Below are positions 6,931 through 12,517 of a stretch of 22,466 nucleotides of DNA, piece by piece. This DNA comes from a virus. Location: IMG/VR virus record IMGVR_UViG_3300032144_000044, positions 1 through 22,466 of that record; one strand, 5' to 3'. Made by a program: the position numbers and the translations under genes. The notes under the pieces were generated by a model. That model saw only the letters and a program-made list of their open reading frames with translations. It had not been told where the DNA came from and did no database searches. Positions within the stretch are counted from its first letter, which is position 1. Every line of letters starts with the position of its first letter.

Positions 6931-7763
6931 GCAGCCCGCGCTTCGAAGGTCGGCCAGCAGATCCGCGCGCCGACCGCCAATGCCGCAGCCGCTGCCTTCG
7001 TGATACCGGGGTTGCCGTCGGTGGCCGCATCGTTGTCAGCAACAATCACCATCGGCTGCTCCGGCAGCTTTGACCGTAGCGCCATCGCCACCGGCTGCAG
7101 GTTTCCTGCGTCGAAAGCGACAGCCACTGGATAGCCCGTCGCCATGTGCACGGAGGCTGCCGTCGCATAACCCTCCGCGATCAACAGAGGGGAAAGGGGA
7201 GAGACCTCGCCGATCAGATGAAAGCAACCGGACTTAGGCGTGCCGGTCAGGAATTTCTTGTTGCCGTCCGGCGCAATGAACTGCAGGCCAACCAGATCGC
7301 CGCCGATGTTTCGAACCGGCACCACGATCGATCCGCGCGAAAAGCGCACGCCAAAAGCGCGCACCTTTTTGCGATCGAGATAGGGCGAGGCACCGCTGTC
7401 AGGCAACTTCGCGAAAATGCGCTCGGCGCGCACCGCGGCATCTGCTGCGCGCTCCTTTCGCTCCTCGGCAGCAGCCGCACGCAACCGCTGTTGTTCGAGC
7501 TTGAAACGCTCGCGCTCGGCATCACTCAAGCCGGTGCCGCTGAACTCAATTTTCAGCGCATCGCCACCGTGCAGCTTCCAATTGCCGTAGCGGCCGACCA
7601 ATACCGTCTCGCCGTTGTCCAACCGCAGCTCATGCAGCACATACCAACCGGAACGCTTCTGCCCTTTGTCGCCCTCCGCCTTGCAGCGAACCATGCGCCC
7701 GATTTCAGGAGCGCCGTCGACGACCAACCCCGCAGCCGCGAGCTGCGCATGAACGTCTTGCAT
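6927..7763 (-). CDS. Toprim-domain DNA primase
   Basis: 278 residues from an ATG at 7763 with GGGGTGA upstream. Residues about 95-125 are a charged helical linker (Ala/Glu/Arg rich). The Toprim fold follows: LLIAEGYATAASVH (about 193-206) carries the conserved glutamate, and MVIVADNDA (about 238-246) carries the metal-binding DxD. The stretch VPVRNIGGDLVGLQFIAPDG is the usual segment before Toprim in phage primases. No zinc-ribbon is visible at the N-terminus, so it is shorter than DnaG. It synthesises primers and works with the helicase encoded next, with which it shares an ATGA overlap. Confidence 0.93.
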   Translation of the reverse strand: MQDVHAQLAAAGLVVDGAPEIGRMVRCKAEGDKGQKRSGWYVLHELRLDNGETVLVGRYGNWKLHGGDALKIEFSGTGLSDAERERFKLEQQRLRAAAAEERKERAADAAVRAERIFAKLPDSGASPYLDRKKVRAFGVRFSRGSIVVPVRNIGGDLVGLQFIAPDGNKKFLTGTPKSGCFHLIGEVSPLSPLLIAEGYATAASVHMATGYPVAVAFDAGNLQPVAMALRSKLPEQPMVIVADNDAATDGNPGITKAAAAALAVGARICWPTFEARAA

Positions 7764-7767
7764 GGCG

Positions 7768-7968
7768 TCACCCCTTCAGTTTTGTAATGGTCTGAAAGAT
7801 CCGCTCTTCGTGTGCAACGGCCACATTGCGATGCACAGCGGGATTGGCCGCGCCAGGCTCGATGTATCGAACTCGACCGTTATGAATGTCGCTGATGTGC
7901 TGCAACGTGCGCTGCATGCTGAGCCTGCGCAGCGTGTCGCCAGCGATGCGTGCTGATTCTCTTGTCAT
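7768..7968 (-). CDS. Small hypothetical early protein
   Basis: 66 residues from an ATG at 7968 with a strong GGGAGAAG site 5 nt upstream. It is basic, with an Arg-rich N-terminus (MTRESARIAGDTLRRLS) and a conserved-looking segment (HISDIHNGRVRYIEPG) in the middle. It lies 5 nt before the primase start. No family is recognised. A DNA-binding or replication-accessory role is plausible only from position. Confidence 0.75.
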   Translation of the reverse strand: MTRESARIAGDTLRRLSMQRTLQHISDIHNGRVRYIEPGAANPAVHRNVAVAHEERIFQTITKLKG

Positions 7969-7993
7969 CGATCTTCTCCCCCGATCGTTATTG

Positions 7994-8410
7994 TCACTTC
8001 GCCGCTTTCAGGAACTCTTCGAAGTGGCGAATTTTCATTTCGAGCGAAGCCGTGTGCTGGCGCTCCGCATCCAGCTCCTCTTCAAGCCGCGATTTCAGCT
8101 TCACCAGCCCGTAGCCGCGCTTCAGCGTTTGCCAGCGCAGCGGAATTTCGTTGCCGCAGAGATCCATCAGCGCATCAATCTTGTCCGGCGGGAAATGCGC
8201 CTGCCCGGAGCGAGCGCGAGACAACACGCCGGGGTCGATGCCCAGCTCGATGCAGATGCTCTTGTCCTGAAGGCCACCCTCTTCGACGCACTTGAAGCAC
8301 GCGCGCGTCAGCGAGGGAATTTGGCCAACCTGCTCATCAGAAAGGGTTTCTTTCACTTCGCGCACCACCCTGAGTTGTAGGGGTTGTTGGGGTGCTGCAA
8401 TCGACGGCAT
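7994..8410 (-). CDS. CII-like regulator, Phage_CP76 family
   Basis: 138 residues from an ATG at 8410 with GGAG about 11 nt upstream. The centre (residues about 48-95) has the signature of the CP76/CII family: LQDKSICIELGIDPGVLSRARSG as helix-turn-helix, then FPPDKIDALMDLCGNEIPLRW and KRGYGL. The C-terminus (about 105-135) is a probable coiled coil. In related phages this gene follows cro and activates lysogeny genes. A tR1-like terminator between it and the cro-like gene (8453-8481) is consistent with the lambda-like order. Confidence 0.88.
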   Translation of the reverse strand: MPSIAAPQQPLQLRVVREVKETLSDEQVGQIPSLTRACFKCVEEGGLQDKSICIELGIDPGVLSRARSGQAHFPPDKIDALMDLCGNEIPLRWQTLKRGYGLVKLKSRLEEELDAERQHTASLEMKIRHFEEFLKAAK

Positions 8411-8452
8411 AACGATTGACTCCAGTTGTAGGACGCACTTCGGGCCAAATAA

Positions 8453-8481
8453 AACCCGGCTCAGCGAGTGCTGGCCGGGTT
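8453..8481 (-). terminator. tR1-like terminator between cro-like and cII-like genes
   Basis: On the minus strand, AACCCGGC pairs with GCCGGGTT across a 13-nt loop and is followed by TTATTTGG, so the T-run is TTTTATTT. The first arm contains the last bases of the cro-like stop codon. Position matches lambda tR1. Confidence 0.75.
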
Positions 8482-8716
8482 AGGCGGTGAGTGGCGCTGC
8501 CCTGATATAGGCCCAGTCCACCGAATCATTGAGCTGCTCGCAGGTGACGACGCCACCGGTGAGCCGCTCGATGGTCGGGCAGTGATCGGCCGGCACAGGC
8601 CGCTCTCCAGTAATCCACTGGTGAACGGTAGGCGACTTCACCCCGAGAGCCCGCGCTAGCGCCGCCTGACTCCCGACAATTTCGGCCGCGATAGCGACCG
8701 GACTTTTCTCTTCCAT
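8480..8716 (-). CDS. Cro-like repressor, YdaS-type HTH
   Basis: 78 residues from an ATG at 8716. The segment IVGSQAALARALGVKSPTVHQW (about residues 13-34) is a helix-turn-helix of the YdaS/Cro family, followed by the typical ITGERPVPADHCPTIERLTGG and a short tail. The gene is transcribed away from the CI-like gene from a promoter with operators. By position it is Cro: it shuts off cI and adjusts early transcription. YdaS-type proteins are also annotated as antitoxins, but there is no toxin partner here. Confidence 0.9.
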   Translation of the reverse strand: MEEKSPVAIAAEIVGSQAALARALGVKSPTVHQWITGERPVPADHCPTIERLTGGVVTCEQLNDSVDWAYIRAAPLTA

Positions 8717-8743
8717 AGGTCTTCACCAGCAAGTGTCCGAGTG

Positions 8744-8772
8744 ACTGTAAGGCAATGCCTTATCAAAGGCAA
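8744..8772 (-). promoter_or_regulatory. pR-like promoter for the cro/cII/replication genes
   Basis: On the minus strand: TTGCCT (8772-8767), 17-bp spacer, TACAGT (8749-8744). Operator O1 fills the spacer next to the -10, so repressor binding should block it. Confidence 0.7.
8750..8760. promoter_or_regulatory. Operator O1 (OR-like)
   Basis: AGGCAATGCCT, the core of a longer palindrome TAAGGCAATGCCTTA (8748-8762). It is perfect apart from the odd central base and lies inside the pR-like spacer. The same core recurs at 9759 and 9784. Confidence 0.8.
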
Positions 8773-8782
8773 GGCATTGCTT
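8772..8782. promoter_or_regulatory. Operator O2 (OR-like)
   Basis: AGGCATTGCTT, i.e. AAGCAATGCCT on the minus strand, one base from the O1 core apart from the central base. It touches the -35 of the pR-like promoter and lies in the region of the opposing cI promoter. Confidence 0.7.
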
Positions 8783-8807
8783 TATGCCGGGGGTCGACGA
8801 CTAAGGT
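8777..8807 (+). promoter_or_regulatory. Possible pRM-like promoter for a leaderless cI transcript
   Basis: TTGCTT (8777-8782) and TAAGGT (8802-8807) are spaced 19 bp. The -10 ends 6 nt before the cI start codon at 8814, so transcription would begin at or near the ATG. No Shine-Dalgarno precedes the ATG, which agrees with a leaderless message as in lambda pRM. The -35 is weak, as expected for an activated promoter. Confidence 0.4.
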
Positions 8808-8808
8808 T

Positions 8809-8819
8809 AGGCAATGCTT
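8809..8819. promoter_or_regulatory. Operator O3 (OR-like), overlapping the cI start codon
   Basis: AGGCAATGCTT, matching the common core at 9 of 11 positions; the ATG of the cI gene is inside it. Binding here would repress cI, the role of OR3 in lambda. Confidence 0.6.
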
Positions 8820-9269
8820 ACTGGACCAGAACTCGGAAAAGCCATAGACCAAGCGCGCCAGCTCAAAGGAATGAGCAAGGCGGAGCTTGCCCGCGCCTTT
8901 AAGGTGACCCCGCCATCGGTTCAGGATTGGATTAAGTTTGGCCGAATCGATAAGGGCCGGCTCAACGACCTTTTTGCACTTTTCGCGGATGTTGTCGGGC
9001 CTGAGCATTGGGGGCTTTCGCGCGGCGACGTGATGGTCGTTGCTGAAGAGGGCGCAGCTTATGTTGTGGAGGTGAAGGCAAAGACGCCGGATCCTGCCCG
9101 CAATGCCTGGATTTCCATTTTTGACGAGATGGACACCAAAGAGGAGCAAGCGGCAGCTTTGGCCGTGATTAAAGTATTTAAAGCAACATATCGACCGCAA
9201 CCACAGGCGGGGCCATTAAAGAGAGCGGATGGCGGCCGGGATGCAACACGCAAGGAACGGAAAAAGTAA
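8814..9269 (+). CDS. CI-like lysogeny repressor without peptidase domain
   Basis: 151 residues from an ATG at 8814. The N-terminal segment LKGMSKAELARAFKVTPPSVQDWIKFGRI (about residues 17-45) is a helix-turn-helix of the CI/Cro class. The rest (to about 130) is a short mixed domain without the Ser-Lys pair of LexA-like autoproteolysis that would be expected in classical CI. The C-terminus is strongly basic (RKERKK). Induction may therefore need an antirepressor; a KilAC-type gene is present at 11131. It is divergent from the Cro-like gene and shares the operators between them. Confidence 0.88.
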   Translation: MLTGPELGKAIDQARQLKGMSKAELARAFKVTPPSVQDWIKFGRIDKGRLNDLFALFADVVGPEHWGLSRGDVMVVAEEGAAYVVEVKAKTPDPARNAWISIFDEMDTKEEQAAALAVIKVFKATYRPQPQAGPLKRADGGRDATRKERKK

Positions 9270-9369
9270 TCAGCCTCTGTACCCGAAGAAGCTGCTCGAC
9301 ATGCTTTAACTATGGGTGCAGCAGCCGCACGTATGACCACGACAAGCCCGGAAGCCAGGATGGGGATTC

Positions 9370-9705
9370 ATGATGGAATACAGCGTTATCGTGGCAGGAA
9401 CTGGATTTGAGGGGCGCGATGGGCGGATTCGGCTTGCTGCGAAGCCCGGGATGCCAGTCAAATTGGTGCCTGAACCGCAAAATAAATATGACCAGAACGC
9501 TATTGCTGTTTATCTACCTGTTAGAGCGTGGTACACGCTTTTCATCAGAACAGAAGTCCAAATCGGCTACATAAAGCGCGATCGAGCAGAATTCTTTACG
9601 AAGAAGATGCGCGAAGGCGGGAAGATTATCTCCGCGTCGATCAAGAGCATGTACACAGAGCAAAGCCACCCGCGAGTTTCTTTAACGGTAACCACCGACT
9701 GGTAA
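9370..9705 (+). CDS. HIRAN-domain protein in the rexAB position
   Basis: 111 residues from ATG 9370 (or 9373), with GGATGGGG upstream. It is nearly all one HIRAN domain: YSVIVAGTGFEGRDG, then VKLVPEPQNKYDQNAIAVY (about residues 30-49; the P-x-N-x-YD-x-NAI signature), then IGYIKRDRAEFFTKKM. HIRAN domains bind DNA ends or damaged/stalled DNA and occur in SNF2-type helicases and small phage proteins. Here there is no helicase part. The gene lies between the repressor and the pL-like operators, where lambda keeps rexAB, so expression in the lysogen from the cI transcript is likely. Confidence 0.85.
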   Translation: MMEYSVIVAGTGFEGRDGRIRLAAKPGMPVKLVPEPQNKYDQNAIAVYLPVRAWYTLFIRTEVQIGYIKRDRAEFFTKKMREGGKIISASIKSMYTEQSHPRVSLTVTTDW

Positions 9706-9758
9706 CCCACCTTAACAGATCCGACTATTTATCGATTTAATTTATCGCCCAAAAAATA

Positions 9759-9769
9759 AGGCAATGCCT
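9759..9769. promoter_or_regulatory. Operator OL1-like
   Basis: AGGCAATGCCT, identical to operator O1 at 8750-8760. It abuts the -35 of the pL-like promoter. Confidence 0.8.
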
Positions 9770-9770
9770 A

Positions 9771-9799
9771 TTGACACATGATGAGGCAATGCCTAATCT
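9771..9799 (+). promoter_or_regulatory. pL-like promoter for the DGR/accessory/integrase operon
   Basis: TTGACA (perfect -35, 9771-9776), 17-bp spacer, TAATCT (9794-9799). One operator sits just before the -35 and another fills the spacer beside the -10, as in the pR-like promoter. The first DGR target starts 34 nt downstream of the -10. Confidence 0.85.
9784..9794. promoter_or_regulatory. Operator OL2-like
   Basis: Second exact AGGCAATGCCT, centred 25 bp from the first and ending in the first base of the -10. Repressor bound here should exclude RNA polymerase. Confidence 0.8.
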
Positions 9800-9832
9800 C
9801 ACCCCATCGCCACCCACAACGGACCCCGGACG

Positions 9833-10336
9833 ATGGAAACCACCACCCAGCTCACCACCCTCAACCTGCCTCGCGTTGGCGCCCATTGGCCCGAGCAGGG
9901 CGGCATCTTCATCGGCCTGATTCCCGGCCAGAACGGCCAGCCGGACTACGCGCTGATCGCCCCGGACCACCAGGCCGCACTGTTCGAAAACGTGCAGTGG
10001 GGCCCGCGCGGCGTCGACGTACCCGCTGCCAACTCCGATTGGGACGGCGCGACCAACACCCTCGTGATGAACGGCGCCGGCAGCCAGCTCGCCCGCGACA
10101 TCCTCCAGCTCGAAATCGACGGCTTCTGCGGCTTCTACCTGCCGGCCCGCCATGAGCTGCGGCTGATGAAGCTCGTCGCTCCGCAATTGATCGTCGATGA
10201 CTGGCACTGGTCGAGCACGCAGTACTCCGCTCACCTCGCGTGGGACCAGGGCTTCGATGGTGGCAGCCAGCTCAACGGCGGCAAGGACAGCGCGCTTCGC
10301 GCTCGCGCAGTCCGCAGATTCTTAATTATTCAGTAA
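9833..10336 (+). CDS. DGR target protein 1 (DUF1566/C-type-lectin-like)
   Basis: 167 residues from an ATG at 9833; first gene after the pL-like promoter. The N-terminal part has a GGIFIGLIPG motif (about residues 23-32) shared with the two other targets, then a DYALIAPDH segment, a WGPRG motif and FYLPARHELRL (about 98-108). The C-terminus has the DUF1566/FGE-like ending, WHWSSTQYSAH through to ALRARAVRRF, which adopts a C-type lectin fold in DGR targets. Codons 129-155 form the variable repeat. There is no signal peptide or membrane segment. The ligand is unknown; diversification should alter a binding surface. Confidence 0.93.
   Translation: METTTQLTTLNLPRVGAHWPEQGGIFIGLIPGQNGQPDYALIAPDHQAALFENVQWGPRGVDVPAANSDWDGATNTLVMNGAGSQLARDILQLEIDGFCGFYLPARHELRLMKLVAPQLIVDDWHWSSTQYSAHLAWDQGFDGGSQLNGGKDSALRARAVRRFLIIQ
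10219..10321 (+). repeat. DGR variable repeat VR1 with 3' homing block
   Basis: 77 columns (10219-10295) align with the template repeat at 14357-14433 without gaps. There are 13 differences, every one at a template adenine. The next 26 bp (10296-10321) are identical in all three variable repeats and probably act as the initiation-of-mutagenic-homing site. Confidence 0.93.
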
Positions 10337-10348
10337 TTCAACCATTCC

Positions 10349-10363
10349 ACGCGCGCAGCGCGT
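10349..10363 (+). repeat. Hairpin after VR1
   Basis: ACGCGC-GCA-GCGCGT, a perfect 6-bp stem with a GCA loop, 12 nt after the stop codon. Equivalent hairpins follow VR2 and VR3. DGR homing is known to be stimulated by a hairpin or cruciform just downstream of the variable repeat. Confidence 0.85.
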
Positions 10364-10389
10364 TCGGCGCGAATTTTTGGAGGGATGCC

Positions 10390-10560
10390 ATGCAAATCAA
10401 TTTGCCGGACAACACGCCATTCATCGAGCTGGCGCGCTTCGCACACAGCATTGGCTGTGACGTGATCACGCGCAGCCCGACGTAACTGGAATTGCGGCCA
10501 AGCCCGGAAGCGCAGGCGCTGGCTCGCGCCCTCGATCGGGCGGAACCGCGCCGTGCATAA
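10390..10560 (+). pseudogene. Small gene interrupted by a TAA stop
   Basis: An ATG at 10390 with a good GGAGG site reads 31 residues to a TAA at 10483-10485. The same frame stays open beyond it for 24 more codons (LELRPSPEAQALARALDRAE...) to a TAA at 10558-10560, and the next small gene starts in the usual overlapping way at the end of that longer frame. The simplest reading is a 56-residue gene broken by one nonsense change. A truncated but functional 31-residue protein is possible. No family is recognised. Confidence 0.55.
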
Positions 10561-10705
10561 CGCACACGTCGTCGCCTGGTTGCACGCCTTCTACTGGTCG
10601 CTGGAGCAACAGGGGCGGCTCTGGTCGATGGCATTCGTTGGCCAATGGCACGACGACGAACTGAAGCTGGCACAGGAGGCCATGCAATGTCGCAGCAACA
10701 ATTGA
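10553..10705 (+). CDS. Small hypothetical protein
   Basis: 50 residues from a GTG at 10553 that overlaps the end of the preceding broken frame. The sequence is Trp/His rich (VVAWLHAFYWSLEQQGRLWSMAF) with an amphipathic C-terminal part. It overlaps the next gene start at 10687. No family is recognised, but the tight overlaps and codon use fit the operon. Confidence 0.55.
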   Translation: MHNAHVVAWLHAFYWSLEQQGRLWSMAFVGQWHDDELKLAQEAMQCRSNN

Positions 10706-10974
10706 TCAACCGCATCACCGAACTCGCCATCGATCTGTGCACACGGCGCATCGAGATCGTGCATGTGCGCTACGACGGCGCTGCCAACCAGCTGCAGATC
10801 ACCATCGGCGCCAGCTTCAACCGCCCGCCGCGACGGCAGATGAGTATCGATCTGGCTGAGCCGAGCGATAGCGAGCTGACACGCGCCCGTGTGCTGAAGA
10901 ACCTCAGCGAAGCGGCAGCGATGCTGGAAAACCTGAAGCGCTACCACAGCAACCAGCCCGAAGGGGTGGCGTGA
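10687..10974 (+). CDS. Small hypothetical protein
   Basis: 95 residues from the ATG at 10687, preceded by GGAGG; longer readings begin upstream inside the previous gene and lack a site. The first 25 residues are helical, followed by strands (IEIVHVRYDGAANQLQITIG) and a C-terminal helix (about 62-88, rich in Leu/Glu/Ala). No family is recognised. Its stop shares a base with the ATG at 10974. Confidence 0.75.
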   Translation: MSQQQLINRITELAIDLCTRRIEIVHVRYDGAANQLQITIGASFNRPPRRQMSIDLAEPSDSELTRARVLKNLSEAAAMLENLKRYHSNQPEGVA

Positions 10975-11129
10975 TGCGCAAGCCAATCCTCGGCCTGCAT
11001 GCCGACTACCGCAGCCTGCCGAAGATGCGCTTTCGCTGGAGCCGGCTGCGGATGGAGTGGGGGCGCGAATGCTGGCGCGTCGACAGCTGCGGAACCATTC
11101 GCGCCACTTGGTGGGAGTGGGAGCACTGA
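10974..11129 (+). CDS. Small basic, tryptophan-rich protein
   Basis: 51 residues from the ATG at 10974 (TGATG junction). It is rich in Arg and Trp (RFRWSRLRMEWGRECW, and WWEWEH at the end). Such small basic proteins are frequent in phage accessory operons. No family is recognised. It ends 1 nt before the ATG of the KilAC-domain gene. Confidence 0.6.
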   Translation: MRKPILGLHADYRSLPKMRFRWSRLRMEWGRECWRVDSCGTIRATWWEWEH

Positions 11130-11130
11130 A

Positions 11131-11544
11131 ATGCAGGTACACGCCGGCATCACCATCGCAGCAGCAGCACAGCAACTCGGCATCGGTAGCCGAACCCTGT
11201 TTCAACTGCTCCGCGATCACGGCGTGCTCAGCAGCAACAACATTGCAACCCGCCACTACATCGTCAGCGGCGACTTCATCAACCAGGAGCGCAGCGCGTT
11301 CAAGCAGGGCACCCACATTCGTCGCTGGTACACGGTGGCACTGGTCACCGGCCGCGGCATGAGCCTGCTGCAGGAGATCGTCGGTGGAGTGGCAGCGAAT
11401 GGGCAAGTGGTGGTGGCAGAGCAGGTGCAGCCGCTACCGGATCAGCGCAGCGATGTGCGACCAGGTGATGAAGTACGACGCCTGGGCGTACACAACGGAA
11501 TCAGCAACACCATGGGGCGCGCTCGGCACACGTCGGGACGCTGA
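11131..11544 (+). CDS. KilAC-domain protein (antirepressor-type C-terminal domain)
   Basis: 137 residues from the ATG at 11131. Residues about 7-90 match the KilAC pattern of phage antirepressors: ITIAAAAQQLGIGSRTLFQLLRDHGVLSS as winged-helix core, then a YIVSGDFINQ segment and a VTGRGMSLLQEIVGG ending. There is no separate Bro-N or KilA-N domain, so the protein is a free-standing KilAC domain. The last 45 residues overlap another credible gene in a different frame and may be unimportant or the result of a frameshift. An antirepressor role would suit a CI lacking self-cleavage; this is inferred. Confidence 0.75.
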   Translation: MQVHAGITIAAAAQQLGIGSRTLFQLLRDHGVLSSNNIATRHYIVSGDFINQERSAFKQGTHIRRWYTVALVTGRGMSLLQEIVGGVAANGQVVVAEQVQPLPDQRSDVRPGDEVRRLGVHNGISNTMGRARHTSGR

Positions 11545-11641
11545 ATCAGCCAGGAAATTGTGCGAGGAGCACCGCAATGCTGCAGAGAGCGAAAGGGGTT
11601 CAGTCAATGAAGCGCGCCAACCAGCTGCTGACGATGCGTGA
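11399..11641 (+). CDS. Small hypothetical protein overlapping the KilAC gene
   Basis: 80 residues from the ATG at 11399, with GGAG about 9 nt before it; a GTG at 11384 is an alternative. The first half has the look of a conserved short phage protein (YRISAAMCDQVMKYDAWAY, then LGTRRDAESARKLCEEH). It overlaps 146 nt of the KilAC frame and 65 nt of the next gene, which is unusual in this operon. One of the three frames is probably longer than the real product. Confidence 0.55.
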   Translation: MGKWWWQSRCSRYRISAAMCDQVMKYDAWAYTTESATPWGALGTRRDAESARKLCEEHRNAAESERGSVNEARQPAADDA

Positions 11642-11858
11642 CCAGCTCGCCACCCAGCTCGGCGAAAAGTACCGGCCCAGCATCGAGACCTACATGCCTT
11701 TCGTATCAGCAGCAGTAGCGCGCTGCGGTTGCGCGATCACCGCGGCGAACGAAGTGATCCAGCTGCTTGGCGATATGGGCGATGACATCGCCGTCAAGCG
11801 GCTGGTGACTTGTGCCGCGCTGGAGCTGGCACTCGGAACGCTGCCGGTGGCGGCATGA
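11577..11858 (+). CDS. Small hypothetical helical protein
   Basis: 93 residues from the ATG at 11577, chosen because GAGGAG lies 7 nt upstream; an ATG at 11607 is possible. The sequence is strongly helical with alternating hydrophobic faces (VARCGCAITAANEVIQLLGDMG, then VKRLVTCAALELALG). No family is recognised. Its stop overlaps the next ATG (ATGA). Confidence 0.75.
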   Translation: MLQRAKGVQSMKRANQLLTMRDQLATQLGEKYRPSIETYMPFVSAAVARCGCAITAANEVIQLLGDMGDDIAVKRLVTCAALELALGTLPVAA

Positions 11859-11959
11859 ACAGGCGCCAGCGTCACAGCGCATATCCACTACTGATCACGG
11901 TCGGGCTGATTCTCGGCTGGTACGCACTCGGCATCGCGGCTTACTTGGCTCAACCGTGA
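11855..11959 (+). CDS. 34-residue single-span membrane peptide
   Basis: ATG at 11855 overlapping the previous stop; TGA at 11957-11959. A basic N-terminus (NRRQRHS) precedes one hydrophobic helix (PLLITVGLILGWYALGIAAYLA). It is followed by an overlapping GTG. Small membrane peptides of this kind occur in phage early operons; no function is claimed. Confidence 0.6.
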   Translation: MNRRQRHSAYPLLITVGLILGWYALGIAAYLAQP

Positions 11960-12299
11960 TCCTGATCGCCACCTACGACAGCGACAAGCAGCAGGGCGGC
12001 GAGCCCCGCTGGCACAACCCGATGCCAGCAGGGCGGCGAGCCCCGCTGGCACAACCCGATGCCAGCAGGGCGGCGAGCCCCGCTGGCACAACCCGATGCC
12101 AGCAGGGCGGCAGCACTGGTTCCTGCGAATGCTCGGATACGGCGCTGATGGCTCGAAATCAGATCGACAACTGAGGGTGAAGCAACCATGCACCTATCAC
12201 GAACTGAGAGCGCAGCTGATCGAGCAAATGCTCGACGAAATTCGCGAGGAAGTTGGTGGCGTCGTGCGCTTTCAGTTCTGGGTCTACAAGGCGAGGTGA
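11956..12299 (+). pseudogene. Gene with frame broken by 37-bp tandem repeats
   Basis: A GTG at 11956 overlapping the previous stop begins ILIATYDSDKQQGGEPRWHNP. Reading then runs into three tandem 37-bp copies. Because 37 is not a multiple of 3, the present frame ends at 12174 with low-complexity sequence. If only one copy were present (74 bp fewer) the same start would lead in frame into the credible downstream sequence ending VRFQFWVYKAR at 12299, a protein of 89 residues. A copy number of 1, 4 or 7 would keep the frame. The gene is therefore broken or phase-variable. The product family is not recognised. Confidence 0.6.
11988..12111 (+). repeat. 37-bp tandem repeat, three copies plus a partial fourth
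   Basis: Copies at 11988-12024, 12025-12061 and 12062-12098 are identical except the first base; about 13 bp of a fourth follow. The unit begins CCAGCAGGGCGGCGAGCC and ends CACAACCCGATG. Confidence 0.95.
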
Positions 12300-12301
12300 A
12301 T

Positions 12302-12517
12302 ATGGAAATCATCAACACCGAAATCGAAGCCGCGGCGCGCATGAAATCGCTCGCCAACGTGGCCGGCGAACGCCGGGAGTTCGGCTACATCGAACGGCGC
12401 GGCACCTACCACGTGGGGCAGACCCGATACATCGAGGCGGTCTACGGCATGCAGCCGTTGGGGCGCTATCGCAACAAGGGCGCCGTGCGCCCACAACCAC
12501 TGAGGGCAGCACTGTGA
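12302..12517 (+). CDS. Small hypothetical protein
   Basis: 71 residues from the ATG at 12302, preceded by GAGGTGAAT. It starts with a helix (MEIINTEIEAAARMKSLANV) and continues basic (ERREFGYIERRGTYHVGQTRYIEAVYG). No family is recognised. The stop overlaps the GTG of target 2 by 4 nt (GTGA), implying translational coupling with that target. Confidence 0.75.
   Translation: MEIINTEIEAAARMKSLANVAGERREFGYIERRGTYHVGQTRYIEAVYGMQPLGRYRNKGAVRPQPLRAAL

Noticed and set aside
7146-7787. Long open frame on the plus strand across the primase gene
   Set aside because: It is antisense to a clear Toprim primase, has no family pattern, and is explained by GC-rich codon bias.
10591-11406. Long open frame on the minus strand across the accessory genes
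   Set aside because: Antisense to several overlapping plus-strand genes with ribosome-binding sites; composition is shadow-like (Cys/Ala/Ser/Arg rich).
11988-12111. CRISPR array
   Set aside because: The 37-bp units are directly adjacent with no spacers.
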